Origin: Clostridium gelidum
GTDB lineage: Bacteria > Bacillota > Clostridia > Clostridiales > Clostridiaceae
Assembly (NCBI RefSeq): GCF_019977655.1
Contig: NZ_AP024849.1
Span: 96,001 to 160,000, forward strand
Length of the DNA stretch: 64,000 nt
Reading direction: 5' to 3'
Position numbers and translations under genes: made by a program. The stretch's first letter is position 1. The number at the start of each line of letters is the position of its first letter. A model generated the notes under the pieces. That model searched no databases. It saw only the letters and a program-made list of their open reading frames with translations, and was not told the origin of the DNA. Below are positions 17,316-25,864 of the stretch, in pieces.

Positions 17316-18191
17316 ATGATTTATTCTTTAGAAAATTCAAGTATTAAAATTACAGCAAGTACTCATGGTGGAGAAATACATTCTATAGCAAGTAAAATTG
17401 ATGGAACTGAATATTTATGGGATGGAAATTCTGAGTATTGGAAGTATCATGCACCAATATTGTTTCCTATAGTGGGAAAGGTTGTAGATTCAAAGTACAG
17501 AGTTGATGGAAAAACATATAAATTACCACAGCATGGATTAGCTAGAACTTCTGAGTTTACATTGATTTCTAAAACGGATAATGAAGTAACTTTTGAATTA
17601 AGGTTTTCAGAGGAATCTTTAAAAGTATATCCATATAAGTTTTCATTGAAATCTACGTATACATTAGAAGATAACACAGTTAATATTAAGTATAGTGTTA
17701 ATAATCTAGATGATAAGATAATACACTTTTCAATAGGAACGCATCCAGCATTTATGTGTCCTATTAATCAAAATGAAAGATTAGAAGATTGTTATCTTGA
17801 ATTTAGTGAAAAAGAAACAAGTGATAGAAAAGTTCTTACGACAGATGGATATCTTTCTCATGATGAAAGTGAATGTTTAAAATCCATAGATACTCTTATG
17901 TTGTCAAAGGAATTATTTAAAGATGATGCCTTAGTTTTTGATAATTTAAAATCTGATAAAATAACAATAAAATCAAAAATCAGTAGCAAAGCGTTAACTG
18001 TAGACTTTAATGGTTTTCCGTACATGGGAATTTGGGCACCAAAAGATGGAGCACCATTTGTATGTATAGAACCTTGGTTTGGTCATGCAGATTATGAAGA
18101 TTTTAAGGGTGAACTTAGTGAAAAAGAAGGCATAATATCATTAGAAGTAGGAAAAGAATTTAGTTGTACTTATAAAGTAACAGTTGTTTAA
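17316..18191 (+). CDS. Aldose 1-epimerase family protein (LacX-like mutarotase)
   Basis: The 291-residue protein belongs to the galactose mutarotase-like fold, LacX/YeaD-like branch. It has the N-terminal GGEIHSI region, the FPIVGKV and QHGLART motifs (the first catalytic histidine), FSIGTHPAF (the second histidine) and the C-terminal VCIEPWFGHAD (catalytic glutamate). It should interconvert anomers of a hexose or hexose phosphate. No sugar transport or catabolic genes are adjacent, so the substrate is not indicated. The ribosome site is TAGGAGGAA. Confidence 0.9.
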   Translation: MIYSLENSSIKITASTHGGEIHSIASKIDGTEYLWDGNSEYWKYHAPILFPIVGKVVDSKYRVDGKTYKLPQHGLARTSEFTLISKTDNEVTFELRFSEESLKVYPYKFSLKSTYTLEDNTVNIKYSVNNLDDKIIHFSIGTHPAFMCPINQNERLEDCYLEFSEKETSDRKVLTTDGYLSHDESECLKSIDTLMLSKELFKDDALVFDNLKSDKITIKSKISSKALTVDFNGFPYMGIWAPKDGAPFVCIEPWFGHADYEDFKGELSEKEGIISLEVGKEFSCTYKVTVV

Positions 18192-18272
18192 AAATTAAAT
18201 TTGTTTTAATGCTGATTTAATAGAAATATGCTTATAATTTTCAGGATATTTGAAATAATAAACTTTATAGAG

Positions 18273-18319
18273 TAATCCACAGAAATATGAATTAAACTTA
18301 TATATCTGTGGATTATTTA
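18273..18319 (+). terminator. Intrinsic terminator of the mutarotase gene
   Basis: An 11-base perfect stem (TAATCCACAGA with TCTGTGGATTA) is followed by TTTAT. Confidence 0.7.
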
Positions 18320-18362
18320 TAATGGTATGTGGATAGAATTAAAGTTTTGGTAAATTGCACTT

Positions 18363-18528
18363 TTAAGGCATAATCAAAAGAATAACAAGTCCATTTGCCA
18401 GCCTATTTTCCATCATGCTGCGTCGGCCAATTGACCTAATAGGCCTGCTATGAGGGCAATTCGTCTTCTTGCCTGATGAAAAATATTCATGGCAACTTTG
18501 GACTTGTTATTTATTTTCATATGCCTAA
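18363..18528. repeat. Foldback repeat element, copy 1 (long form)
   Basis: This 166-base element has imperfect terminal inverted repeats: TTAAGGCA...AATAACAAGTCCA at the left and TGGACTTGTTATTTATTTTC...TGCCTAA at the right. Its interior (ATAGGCCTGCTATGA, ATGAAAAATATTCATGGCA) is shared with 40896-41129. It has no coding capacity and lies between two genes, as expected for a MITE-like or structured-RNA repeat. Confidence 0.7.
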
Positions 18529-18552
18529 TATACTTAAGAAGGGGGAAACTAA

Positions 18553-19167
18553 ATGTCAATTTTAAAAAAACATTTTTATAAGCAAGGAGCATTAACTTTA
18601 TCCAAAGAACTTTTGGGGAAGACTCTTGTGAGAAATATTGATAATGTAATTTTAAAAGGCAAGATTGTTGAAACAGAAGCGTATATAGGTGAAATAGATA
18701 AGGCATCTCATGCTTATAATGGCAGAAGAACTGAAAGAACAGAACCTTTGTTTAGAGAAGGTGGCATTTCATATGTATATTTTATTTATGGAAAATATCA
18801 CTGCTTCAATGTTATAAGTGGACTTGAAAACAACGGTGAAGGAGTTTTAATAAGGGCACTAGAACCATTAAATGAATTTGATTATCTTGCTAGAAAAAGA
18901 TTTGATGAAAATTATGAGGAGCTATCTGAAGCTAAGAAAAAATCAATTACAAATGGTCCTTCAAAATTGTGTATGGCATTTTCTATAAATAAATCAGAAA
19001 ATTACATTAAGCTTTATGAAAAAGGAGACTTTTATATAGAGGATGGAGAGTCGGAAAAGATTGAAATAGTTGAAACTACAAGAATAGGTATTGATTATGC
19101 AGAAGAGGCTATAAATTTCCCTTGGAGATTTTACATAAAAGGTAATAAATATATTTCTAAAAAATAA
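18553..19167 (+). CDS. 3-methyladenine DNA glycosylase (AAG/MPG family)
   Basis: The 204-residue protein is an alkyladenine DNA glycosylase of the AAG fold, which removes alkylated purines such as 3-methyladenine and starts base excision repair. Family motifs include LGKTLVR near the N-terminus, VETEAYIGEIDKASHA with the catalytic glutamate, and YVYFIYGKYHCFNV. EGVLIRALEP and the NGPSKLCMAF motif complete the set. Length is normal. The ribosome site is AAGGGGGA, just inside the right flank of the foldback repeat, so the repeat lies in its leader or promoter region. Confidence 0.93.
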   Translation: MSILKKHFYKQGALTLSKELLGKTLVRNIDNVILKGKIVETEAYIGEIDKASHAYNGRRTERTEPLFREGGISYVYFIYGKYHCFNVISGLENNGEGVLIRALEPLNEFDYLARKRFDENYEELSEAKKKSITNGPSKLCMAFSINKSENYIKLYEKGDFYIEDGESEKIEIVETTRIGIDYAEEAINFPWRFYIKGNKYISKK

Positions 19168-19200
19168 CTGTTTCAATTCATTTGAGACAGTTATTTTTTT
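19161..19200 (+). terminator. Intrinsic terminator of the DNA glycosylase gene
   Basis: A 15-base stem (one G-T pair) around AACTGTTTCAA/TTGAGACAGTT is followed by a run of T. Confidence 0.8.
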
Positions 19201-19277
19201 GATTCCTACAATTAATAGTTTGTGTAAAAGTTGCCCGAAATTATATTAGCAATATGTACTTTATATTAATAAATTTC

Positions 19278-20363
19278 TTATAGTTCGTATCGTATACTTA
19301 CTATAACTATTGAGATTTCATCTATTAAATTAATGTCATTGTTAATTGTCTCAGTTTTAGAGCTTTTAAGGATTTTTACAATAGGTCTTAGTGGAAAGTT
19401 AGGTAGTGTCTCTTGAACTACAGCTATATCACCGTTACTAAGATCAACTAAAGTTCCTTTAGAAAATGGAATTACTATTTTACAAAAAGTATTAACAATA
19501 TCATAATCAAATATCTTACCTGCATTAGACATTAAATACTCCAAAACATCGCTTGGAAACATTGCTTTTCTATTAGGTCTACCTGTAGATAACGCATCAT
19601 ATGCATTGGCAATGCTTACTATTTTGCTTAAGGTATTTATTTCATCATTAATTAATCCGTTAGGATAACCTAAGCCATCGGGCCTTTCATGATGTTGTAA
19701 TGCTATTATTTTACTATTAGCACTTAAGTTATAAGAATCTGATAAATATTTGTATCCAAGATTTGAATGTTGTTGCAGCAATGAAGTTTCTTCTGACGTT
19801 AGTTCTTCTTCTTTCATAAGAATTTCCTTGGAAATAAATGATTTTCCAACATCATGAAGCAAAGCTCCAGTACAAAGATATTGTAATTGCCTCTTAGATA
19901 ACTTTAAAGCAGTACCAAGAACAAGTGATATTACAGCAACATTTACAGAGTGAGAATAAACATAGTTATTCAAACTTCTTATATCTACTAATGAAAGCAA
20001 TACACTTTTGTTGTTTAGTACATTTTCAATTAGATCCTCAGCCATATTCTCAATGTTATTAAAATATACAGATTCTTTTTTTGAAAACTTATCAGCTACA
20101 GTAAGTCTATTTATATTAGAAAAAGCTTCTTTCATTGTCAAAATTGCTTTTTGTCTTAATTCAGGCTTAATAATATCTTCTATTTCTTCAGAGCTATATT
20201 CATCAATTATGTATATGGATAAAATATTGATCTCTTTTATTTTAGATATAATTCCTTCGCTTAGAATTACACCAGATCTTACTAATATTCTACCTTCGAT
20301 ATCATATAAAGTTTTACCTATAAGTGTATTTGGTTTTACACATTCAATTGGAACTAATCTCAT
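19278..20363 (-). CDS. HD-GYP domain protein, likely c-di-GMP phosphodiesterase
   Basis: HD-GYP proteins hydrolyse cyclic di-GMP. The 361-residue protein has an N-terminal ~110-residue region with a DUF3391-like start (PNTLIGKTLYDIEGRILVRSG). The HD-GYP domain follows, with HDVGK (H170, D171), HHERPDG (224-230) and an intact GYP at 232-234, so the enzyme is probably active. No membrane segment or receiver domain is seen, so the input signal is unknown. The ribosome site GAGGAGAA lies upstream of the ATG on the minus strand. It stands alone, convergent with the glycosylase gene. Confidence 0.9.
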   Translation of the reverse strand: MRLVPIECVKPNTLIGKTLYDIEGRILVRSGVILSEGIISKIKEINILSIYIIDEYSSEEIEDIIKPELRQKAILTMKEAFSNINRLTVADKFSKKESVYFNNIENMAEDLIENVLNNKSVLLSLVDIRSLNNYVYSHSVNVAVISLVLGTALKLSKRQLQYLCTGALLHDVGKSFISKEILMKEEELTSEETSLLQQHSNLGYKYLSDSYNLSANSKIIALQHHERPDGLGYPNGLINDEINTLSKIVSIANAYDALSTGRPNRKAMFPSDVLEYLMSNAGKIFDYDIVNTFCKIVIPFSKGTLVDLSNGDIAVVQETLPNFPLRPIVKILKSSKTETINNDINLIDEISIVIVSIRYEL

Positions 20364-20856
20364 AATTATCTTCTCCTCAAACGTCTGGTTTTAAATAATA
20401 CAAGTTACAACATAATTCGTAGTTAATATATCAAAACATAATAATAGTATATCAGCAAAATTAGTCTATTTGTAGTATTATAGGAAAAATATATTATTAT
20501 TTATATGATATATTGTAAAATTATGAGTTTAATGTTATTAATCAGAGGACATTAATGATATTAAGTCCATTCTGTATTTATATAAATAGTTTGCAAGAAT
20601 TATATAATGTGTAACATAGTATTAGAAGAAATAAATTTAAAATAATGAAAAAGTTGTATACATTTTAAGTTGATAATTGTCTTATAAATGTAAGGATTTA
20701 GAACGAGGAAATTATATAAACTTAGTGGAAATCCAATGATAAAAGCAACTTCAATTGGAATAGTTACAGATCAACTATATTAAAAAATAATATATCAAAG
20801 AATATAGGATATATTAAATTAGTATTTATTCGAGATTTAATGTATATTGAATATAC
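20364..20856. other. Intergenic region without recognisable gene
   Basis: About 490 AT-rich bases lie between the HD-GYP gene and the asnS terminator. Short ORFs exist, but none has a convincing ribosome site. Promoters of the HD-GYP gene must lie here, but no clear -35/-10 pair was identified. Confidence 0.5.
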
Positions 20857-20891
20857 AAAAAGAGAGGCAAATTAATTTCACCTCTCTTTTT
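20857..20891 (-). terminator. Bidirectional terminator of asnS
   Basis: The stem AAAAAGAGAGG/CCTCTCTTTTT gives a T run on both strands; it closes asnS on the minus strand. Confidence 0.8.
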
Positions 20892-20949
20892 AATAATTGT
20901 GTAATATAATAATATAACACAGATTCATATGTGTTGAATATTAAACTTC

Positions 20950-22344
20950 TTAGAATTCGCTAGCTCCTGGAGTTCTAGGGAATGGTATTACGTCTCTGAT
21001 GTTTGTCATGCCAGTTATGTACATGATTAATCTTTCAAAACCTAAACCAAAGCCTGCATGTTTAGTTTCTCCATATTTTCTTAATTCTAAGTACCACCAG
21101 TAGTCTTCTTCATTTAATCCTAATTCAGCCATTCTACCCTTTAAGAGATCTAATCTTTCTTCTCTTTGGCTACCACCTATTATTTCTCCTATTCCTGGAA
21201 CTAAAAGGTCAGTAGCTGCAACTGTTTTGTTGTCATCATTCATTCTCATGTAGAATGCTTTTATATCTTTAGGATAATCTGTTACAAAAAGAGGCTTTTT
21301 AAAGTGCTCTTCAGTAAGATATCTTTCATGCTCTGTTTGTAAATCAATGCCCCAAGCTACATCGTAATCAAATTGCTTGCCACATTTTTCTAAGATTTCA
21401 ACAGCTTCTGTGTAAGTAACTTTAGCGAAGTCTGATGAAACTACATGATTCAATCTCTCTAATAATCCTTTATCAACAAATGAGTTAAAGAATTCCATTT
21501 CTTCAGGACATTCATCTATAACATATTGTATAACATACTTAAGCATGCTTTCTGCAAGTTCCATATCATCTTGTAAATCTGCAAAAGCAATTTCAGGTTC
21601 AATCATCCAAAATTCAGCGGCATGTCGTGTTGTATTAGAGTTTTCAGCTCTAAAAGTTGGGCCAAAAGTATAGATGTTTCTGAAAGCTAAAGCAAAACAC
21701 TCACCATTTAATTGACCAGAAACAGTAAGATTAGTTTCTTTGCCAAAGAAATCTTTACTATAATCTATATTTCCATCTTCAGTTAATGGTGGATTTTTAG
21801 GATCAAGAGTTGTTACTCTAAACATTTCTCCAGCACCTTCAGCATCACTACCAGTTATTATAGGAGTGTGTGCATATACGAAGTTTTGTTCTTGGAAGAA
21901 TTTATGTATAGCGAAAGCAGCAACAGAACGTACTCTAAAAGTTGCTGAAAAAGCATTAGTTCTAGGTCTTAAATGAGCTATAGTTCTTAAATACTCAAAA
22001 GTATGTCTTTTCTTTTGAAGAGGATAATCAGAGTTTGACATTCCCTCAACAATAACTTCTTTTGCTTGAATTTCAAAAGGTTGTTTTGCATCAGGTGTGG
22101 CAACTAATGTACCTATAACTGAAATTGAAGAATTTATAGGTAATTTTGATATTTCTTTAAAATTATCCAATTTATCATCAAAGACTATTTGAATATTTTT
22201 AAAGAAGGAACCATCATTAACTTCTATAAACCCAAAAGCATTAGATGCTCTTAAAGTTCTTATCCAACCTGATATTGTTATTTCCTTTGATAGAAAATCA
22301 TCAGTATTTCTATAAAGGCTTCTAATTAAATTCGATTTTGCCAT
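20950..22344 (-). CDS. asnS: Asparaginyl-tRNA synthetase
   Basis: This class IIb synthetase (464 residues) charges tRNA-Asn. It has an N-terminal OB-fold anticodon-binding domain (ITISGWIRTLRASNAFGFIEVNDG). Class II motif 1 lies around the HKFFQEQNFVYAHTPI segment, motif 2 has FGPTFRAENSNTTRHAAEFW, and motif 3 is GFGLGFERLIMY near the C-terminus. The FRAE-N-TTRH pattern is typical of AsnRS rather than AspRS. The minus-strand ATG follows GGAGGT by about 8 bases. No T-box leader was found upstream. Three tRNA-Asn genes occur elsewhere in the window. Confidence 0.96.
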   Translation of the reverse strand: MAKSNLIRSLYRNTDDFLSKEITISGWIRTLRASNAFGFIEVNDGSFFKNIQIVFDDKLDNFKEISKLPINSSISVIGTLVATPDAKQPFEIQAKEVIVEGMSNSDYPLQKKRHTFEYLRTIAHLRPRTNAFSATFRVRSVAAFAIHKFFQEQNFVYAHTPIITGSDAEGAGEMFRVTTLDPKNPPLTEDGNIDYSKDFFGKETNLTVSGQLNGECFALAFRNIYTFGPTFRAENSNTTRHAAEFWMIEPEIAFADLQDDMELAESMLKYVIQYVIDECPEEMEFFNSFVDKGLLERLNHVVSSDFAKVTYTEAVEILEKCGKQFDYDVAWGIDLQTEHERYLTEEHFKKPLFVTDYPKDIKAFYMRMNDDNKTVAATDLLVPGIGEIIGGSQREERLDLLKGRMAELGLNEEDYWWYLELRKYGETKHAGFGLGFERLIMYITGMTNIRDVIPFPRTPGASEF

Positions 22345-22420
22345 ATTATATGACCTCCATTTTATAAATATATTATAGTTAAAACATAAAATTTATGAAA
22401 AAGGTTTTTTATTGTAAAAG

Positions 22421-22504
22421 TTAGGCACATAAAAGGAAATAACAAGTCAAAAAACAAAAAGTTAGACTAGCATACTGAATTGTTATTTTCCAGGATATGT
22501 CTAA
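22421..22504. repeat. Foldback repeat element, short degenerate copy (inverted orientation)
   Basis: TTAGGCACAT...AAATAACAAGTC at the left matches the right end of the long copies in reverse complement. GAATTGTTATTTTCC...ATGTCTAA at the right closes an imperfect hairpin. It lies between asnS and murC and lacks the long interior. Confidence 0.5.
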
Positions 22505-22624
22505 TGCAATATTCTATTAGGTTTAATACTAACTAGATTTTACAATACTTTCTTAGCTAATGCAACTTAAGTAAGCCTTAATGGGGCATGTCTACTCCAG
22601 CCAACTTTCAAAACTGTGGATTAT

Positions 22625-24004
22625 TTAAGCTTCTAAATATTTTTCTCCAACAATAACTACATCACCAGCACCTACTGTTAATAATAAATCACCAGAAGTA
22701 AGTTTTGACTTAACATAATTTAATGCTTCATCATGTGAATGAACATTAGTACAATTTATACCTTTGCTTCTTATAGCATTTCCAAGTTCATCAGAAGATA
22801 CAAGTCCAGTATCTTTTTCACGAGCAGCATAAATATCCATTAATATTAGCTCATCAGTATCACTAAAACAGTCTGTAAATTCATCAAATAAAGATTTTGT
22901 TCTAGTATAAGTATGAGGTTGGAAAATGCAATAAGTTTTATTGTGCTGAATTTGTTTTGCAGTACTTAAAGTAGCTTTAATTTCTGTAGGATGATGAGCA
23001 TAATCATCAATTACAGTAACTCCATTTATTTCACCTTTGTATTCAAATCTCTTATGAGCTCCCTTGCATTTTGATAATCCTTCAATTATATTATCATTAG
23101 AAATATTAAAAATAAGAGAAACACATATTGAGGCAAGGGCATTTAATATACTATGCTTACCTGGAATACTTAAAGTAAGAGTAAATAAATTTTTAGTTTC
23201 TTTATAAACATCAAAAGTTGCACAACCATCTTTGTTGAAGATAATATTTTTAGCAGTTACATCTGAAGTTTCATCAAAACCATAACTTAAAGTATTACAA
23301 TCTACTTTTGATAGAATTTCTTTAACTCTAAAATCATCAGCATATCCTACAAGATAGCCATCCTTAGGAATAAGTTTAGAGAATTTAAAAAAAGTATCAG
23401 CAATTTCATCTATATCTTTATAGCAATCTAAGTGATCTGCATCTATATTTAAAATCACCCCTACGTAAGGAAAAAACTTTAGAAATGAACGCTTATATTC
23501 ACAAGCCTCAGTTAAAAAATACTCACTATTACCTATTCTAAAGTTTCCATCAATTATATCTAATTCTCCACCTACTAAAATAGTTGGATCTAAATTACCA
23601 GCAAGTGTAACATGAGAAAGCATAGAGGTACATGTAGTTTTACCATGAGTACCTGAGATCGCTACATTATACTTATGACCTTTCATAATTTCCCCTAAGA
23701 ATTCAGCTCTATCCATTAATGAAATGTTTTTTTCTTGAGCTTCTAAAAGTTCAGGATTATCAGATGGTATTGCAGCGGTATAAACTACTAAATCTACATT
23801 TTTAATATTTTCTCTTTTATGACCTATATAAATTTCAGCACCTGAAGTTTTTAATTTCTCAACAATTGGAGAATTTTTAAAATCTGATCCGGATACCTTG
23901 AACCCACTATTTAATAAAACAGCAGCAAGGCCACTCATACTGATTCCACCTATACCAATAAAATGAATTTTCTTATCTTTATCCTTTATAAAATCGAAAG
24001 ACAA
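22625..24004 (-). CDS. murC: UDP-N-acetylmuramate--L-alanine ligase
   Basis: MurC adds L-alanine to UDP-MurNAc, the first peptide step of peptidoglycan synthesis. The 459-residue sequence has the N-terminal Rossmann motif IHFIGIGGISMSGLA (about 13-27), the ATP P-loop SGTHGKTTCTSM (about 117-128) and the Mur ligase ADYHADHLDCY-like NIDADHLDCY. The VIDDYAHHPTEI motif and an FQPHTYTRT segment are MurC-specific. The start is a TTG after AAGGAGTTGATCG. It is divergent from purR, as in many clostridia, and far from murD. Confidence 0.96.
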   Translation of the reverse strand: MSFDFIKDKDKKIHFIGIGGISMSGLAAVLLNSGFKVSGSDFKNSPIVEKLKTSGAEIYIGHKRENIKNVDLVVYTAAIPSDNPELLEAQEKNISLMDRAEFLGEIMKGHKYNVAISGTHGKTTCTSMLSHVTLAGNLDPTILVGGELDIIDGNFRIGNSEYFLTEACEYKRSFLKFFPYVGVILNIDADHLDCYKDIDEIADTFFKFSKLIPKDGYLVGYADDFRVKEILSKVDCNTLSYGFDETSDVTAKNIIFNKDGCATFDVYKETKNLFTLTLSIPGKHSILNALASICVSLIFNISNDNIIEGLSKCKGAHKRFEYKGEINGVTVIDDYAHHPTEIKATLSTAKQIQHNKTYCIFQPHTYTRTKSLFDEFTDCFSDTDELILMDIYAAREKDTGLVSSDELGNAIRSKGINCTNVHSHDEALNYVKSKLTSGDLLLTVGAGDVVIVGEKYLEA

Positions 24005-24296
24005 ACGATCAACTCCTTTTTAATTAATAAAACTAAAGCGTTAATATACTTTTTTAAAAACTTAATGAAAATCTTTAGTTTTATGCTTTAATTATAATTA
24101 TATACATTTTTCTAAAAATCAACCATAGAAAAAAACAAATACATGATATTTTTATGAAGATTTATCGTATTAATGTATAAGTTAGAAAGATATACATTAA
24201 CATTTATAATTAAAAATATTGATATTAACTTAAATTTAGCATAAAATATGAATATTAAAGGGATTTAATATAAAAAAATTCGTGTAGGTGATTAAA

Positions 24297-25112
24297 ATGG
24301 AGAAATTTACGAGAAATAAGAGAGTAGTTGCCATAACCAAAATATTAGTAGAAAATCCTAACAAAATACTAGGGTTGAATAATTTTTCTGAATTATTAAA
24401 TGCAGCAAAGTCTACTATAAGTGAAGATATAGTTGTTGTTCGTGAAGTTTTAGAAAGACTTGAAATGGGTAAAGTCGAGACAATTGCGGGTGTTGCAGGC
24501 GGAATAAAATATATCCCACAAAGTGGTGAAGAAAAGAAGAAAGCTTTTGCACTAGAGCTATGTAAGCAATTAAGTGACGATGGAAGAGTTATTCCAGGAA
24601 ATATAGTATATATGACGGACCTGGTATACAACCCTAAAATAATAAGTAAAGCGGGAGTTATGCTTTCATCATGCTTTAAGGGAAAAGATGTTGATTATGT
24701 AATAACTGTTGAAACTAAGGGAATTCCCCTAGCGTATGAAGTAGCTAGAAATTTAGGTGTACAATTGGTTATTGCAAGAAGGGATAGTCAAGCAACAGAA
24801 GGACCAACTGTTACGATAAATTATGTTTCGGGCAGTAATGGAAGGTTACAACAAATGGCATTGTCAAAAAAATCAATGAAACTATCAAGTAAATGTATAT
24901 TTATTGATGACTTTATGAAGGGTGGAGGAACTGCGGTTGGAATTAAAGCTCTACTAAAGGAATTCGATAGTGAGCTCATAGGAATTGGAGTATTAATAGA
25001 TAATAAACAAATTGAAAAGAAATTAGTTGGTGAATATGTTTCTATTGTTGAATTAACTGCAGTAGATAAATCAGCAATCATAGGAATACAGCCTTCAAAA
25101 GTATTTTCTTAA
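24297..25112 (+). CDS. purR: Purine operon repressor PurR (Bacillus type)
   Basis: PurR binds control regions of purine genes and is released by PRPP. The 271-residue protein has an N-terminal winged-helix (TRNKRVVAITKILVENP...LNAAKSTISEDIVVVREVLE) followed by a phosphoribosyltransferase-like domain with the PRPP-binding loop CIFIDDFMKGGGTA. I chose the ATG at 24297 (7 bases after AGGTG) over the GTG at 24288, which lies within that ribosome site. The order purR-spoVG-glmU-prs is the Bacillus order, here resuming after the ~19-kb interruption. Confidence 0.94.
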   Translation: MEKFTRNKRVVAITKILVENPNKILGLNNFSELLNAAKSTISEDIVVVREVLERLEMGKVETIAGVAGGIKYIPQSGEEKKKAFALELCKQLSDDGRVIPGNIVYMTDLVYNPKIISKAGVMLSSCFKGKDVDYVITVETKGIPLAYEVARNLGVQLVIARRDSQATEGPTVTINYVSGSNGRLQQMALSKKSMKLSSKCIFIDDFMKGGGTAVGIKALLKEFDSELIGIGVLIDNKQIEKKLVGEYVSIVELTAVDKSAIIGIQPSKVFS

Positions 25113-25175
25113 TTAAGTTAGGATAATATTGCATCTGTAGCATTTTATATAAACTCACAAAAAATAAATTTTATA

Positions 25176-25202
25176 AGGATTTATCAAATATAAAAAAGGA
25201 AT
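25176..25202 (+). promoter_or_regulatory. Possible sigma-H promoter of spoVG
   Basis: AGGATTT (25176-25182) and AAGGAAT (25196-25202) resemble the sigma-H elements RnAGGAwWW and RnnGAATww with a 13-base spacer. SpoVG is a classic sigma-H target in Bacillus. Assigned by similarity only. Confidence 0.35.
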
Positions 25203-25270
25203 TTAGAAATTTGTGGAGAAATTATATAAATATTAAGTATTTTTTAAGCAACTGGGAGGGGTGGAGTAAA

Positions 25271-25546
25271 ATGCAAATTACAGATGTTAGAATTAGAAAG
25301 ATCACATCAGAAGGTAAAATGAAGGGAATAGTTTCTGTTACATTTGATAATGAATTTGTAATTCATGATATCAAAGTTATAGAAGGACAAGCGGGTTTAT
25401 TTATTGCTATGCCTAGTAGAAAAACACCAGATGGAGAATTTAAAGACATAGCTCACCCAATAAATACAGAAGCAAGAGAAAAAATTCAGACTGCAATTTT
25501 AGAAGCTTACCAAAAGGCTATTTCAGAAGAAGTTGTAAAAGTGTAA
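25271..25546 (+). CDS. spoVG: SpoVG, RNA-binding regulator of septation and sporulation
   Basis: SpoVG is a small, conserved nucleic-acid-binding protein that affects asymmetric septation, cortex formation and other processes. The 91-residue protein starts at the ATG at 25271 (MQITDVRIRKI) after GGGAGGGGTGGAG, and shows the family hallmarks VTFDNEFVIHDIKVI and FIAMPSRKTPDGEFKDIAHP. An upstream in-frame extension to 25211 lacks a ribosome site and is not part of the family. It is followed by its own terminator. Confidence 0.96.
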   Translation: MQITDVRIRKITSEGKMKGIVSVTFDNEFVIHDIKVIEGQAGLFIAMPSRKTPDGEFKDIAHPINTEAREKIQTAILEAYQKAISEEVVKV

Positions 25547-25559
25547 TGGTTTTGAGACG

Positions 25560-25590
25560 TAAGAGGAAGTTTTTGTGACTTCCTCTTATT
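25560..25590 (+). terminator. Intrinsic terminator of spoVG
   Basis: The stem AAGAGGAAGT/ACTTCCTCTT encloses TTTTGTG; the tail ATTTCG is weak in T. Confidence 0.6.
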
Positions 25591-25864
25591 TCGTGAAATT
25601 AAATTTTAAAAGGAAATATTAAGGCTATTATATAGGTTGAAATAAGAGTAGCTTTCCAATATAATTGAATTAATATGAATATTTAACACGTTATTAAGAT
25701 AATTAATCGTGTTAATATAACCCATATAAAAAAGTGCGCACTGATGAAAAAAGTGCGAAGCACAACCAAGAACTTTTAAGTACAACCAAGATCATTTCAC
25801 AGATAAAAGAGTAGGGAGTAGATTTTCTTGGATGTCTAAATTTATGAATGAGGTGTGATATATA
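25591..25864 (+). promoter_or_regulatory. glmU leader region with inverted and direct repeats
   Basis: The stretch contains TTAACACG...CGTGTTAA (25683-25690 and 25708-25715). It also has two direct repeats: AAAAAAGTGCG at 25728 and 25747 (period 19) and ACAACCAAGA at 25762 and 25782 (period 20). TCTTGG at about 25827 can pair with CCAAGA. No ORF with a ribosome site was seen. A regulatory role for glmU is possible but unproven. Confidence 0.35.

Noticed and set aside
18413..18706. ORF of 97 codons on the minus strand across foldback repeat copy 1
   Set aside because: It runs from the start of the glycosylase gene into the repeat, and has no ribosome site or recognisable domain.
19278..20363. 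HD-GYP protein as a degenerate, inactive receptor
   Set aside because: HD and GYP residues are all present, so there is no sequence reason to call it inactive.
20008..20394. Plus-strand ORF of 128 codons opposite the HD-GYP gene
   Set aside because: Antisense shadow of a complete HD-GYP protein with canonical motifs.
22345..22620. T-box leader for asnS
   Set aside because: No GGTGGNACCGCG core on the minus strand in this gap; the region mostly holds a short foldback repeat.
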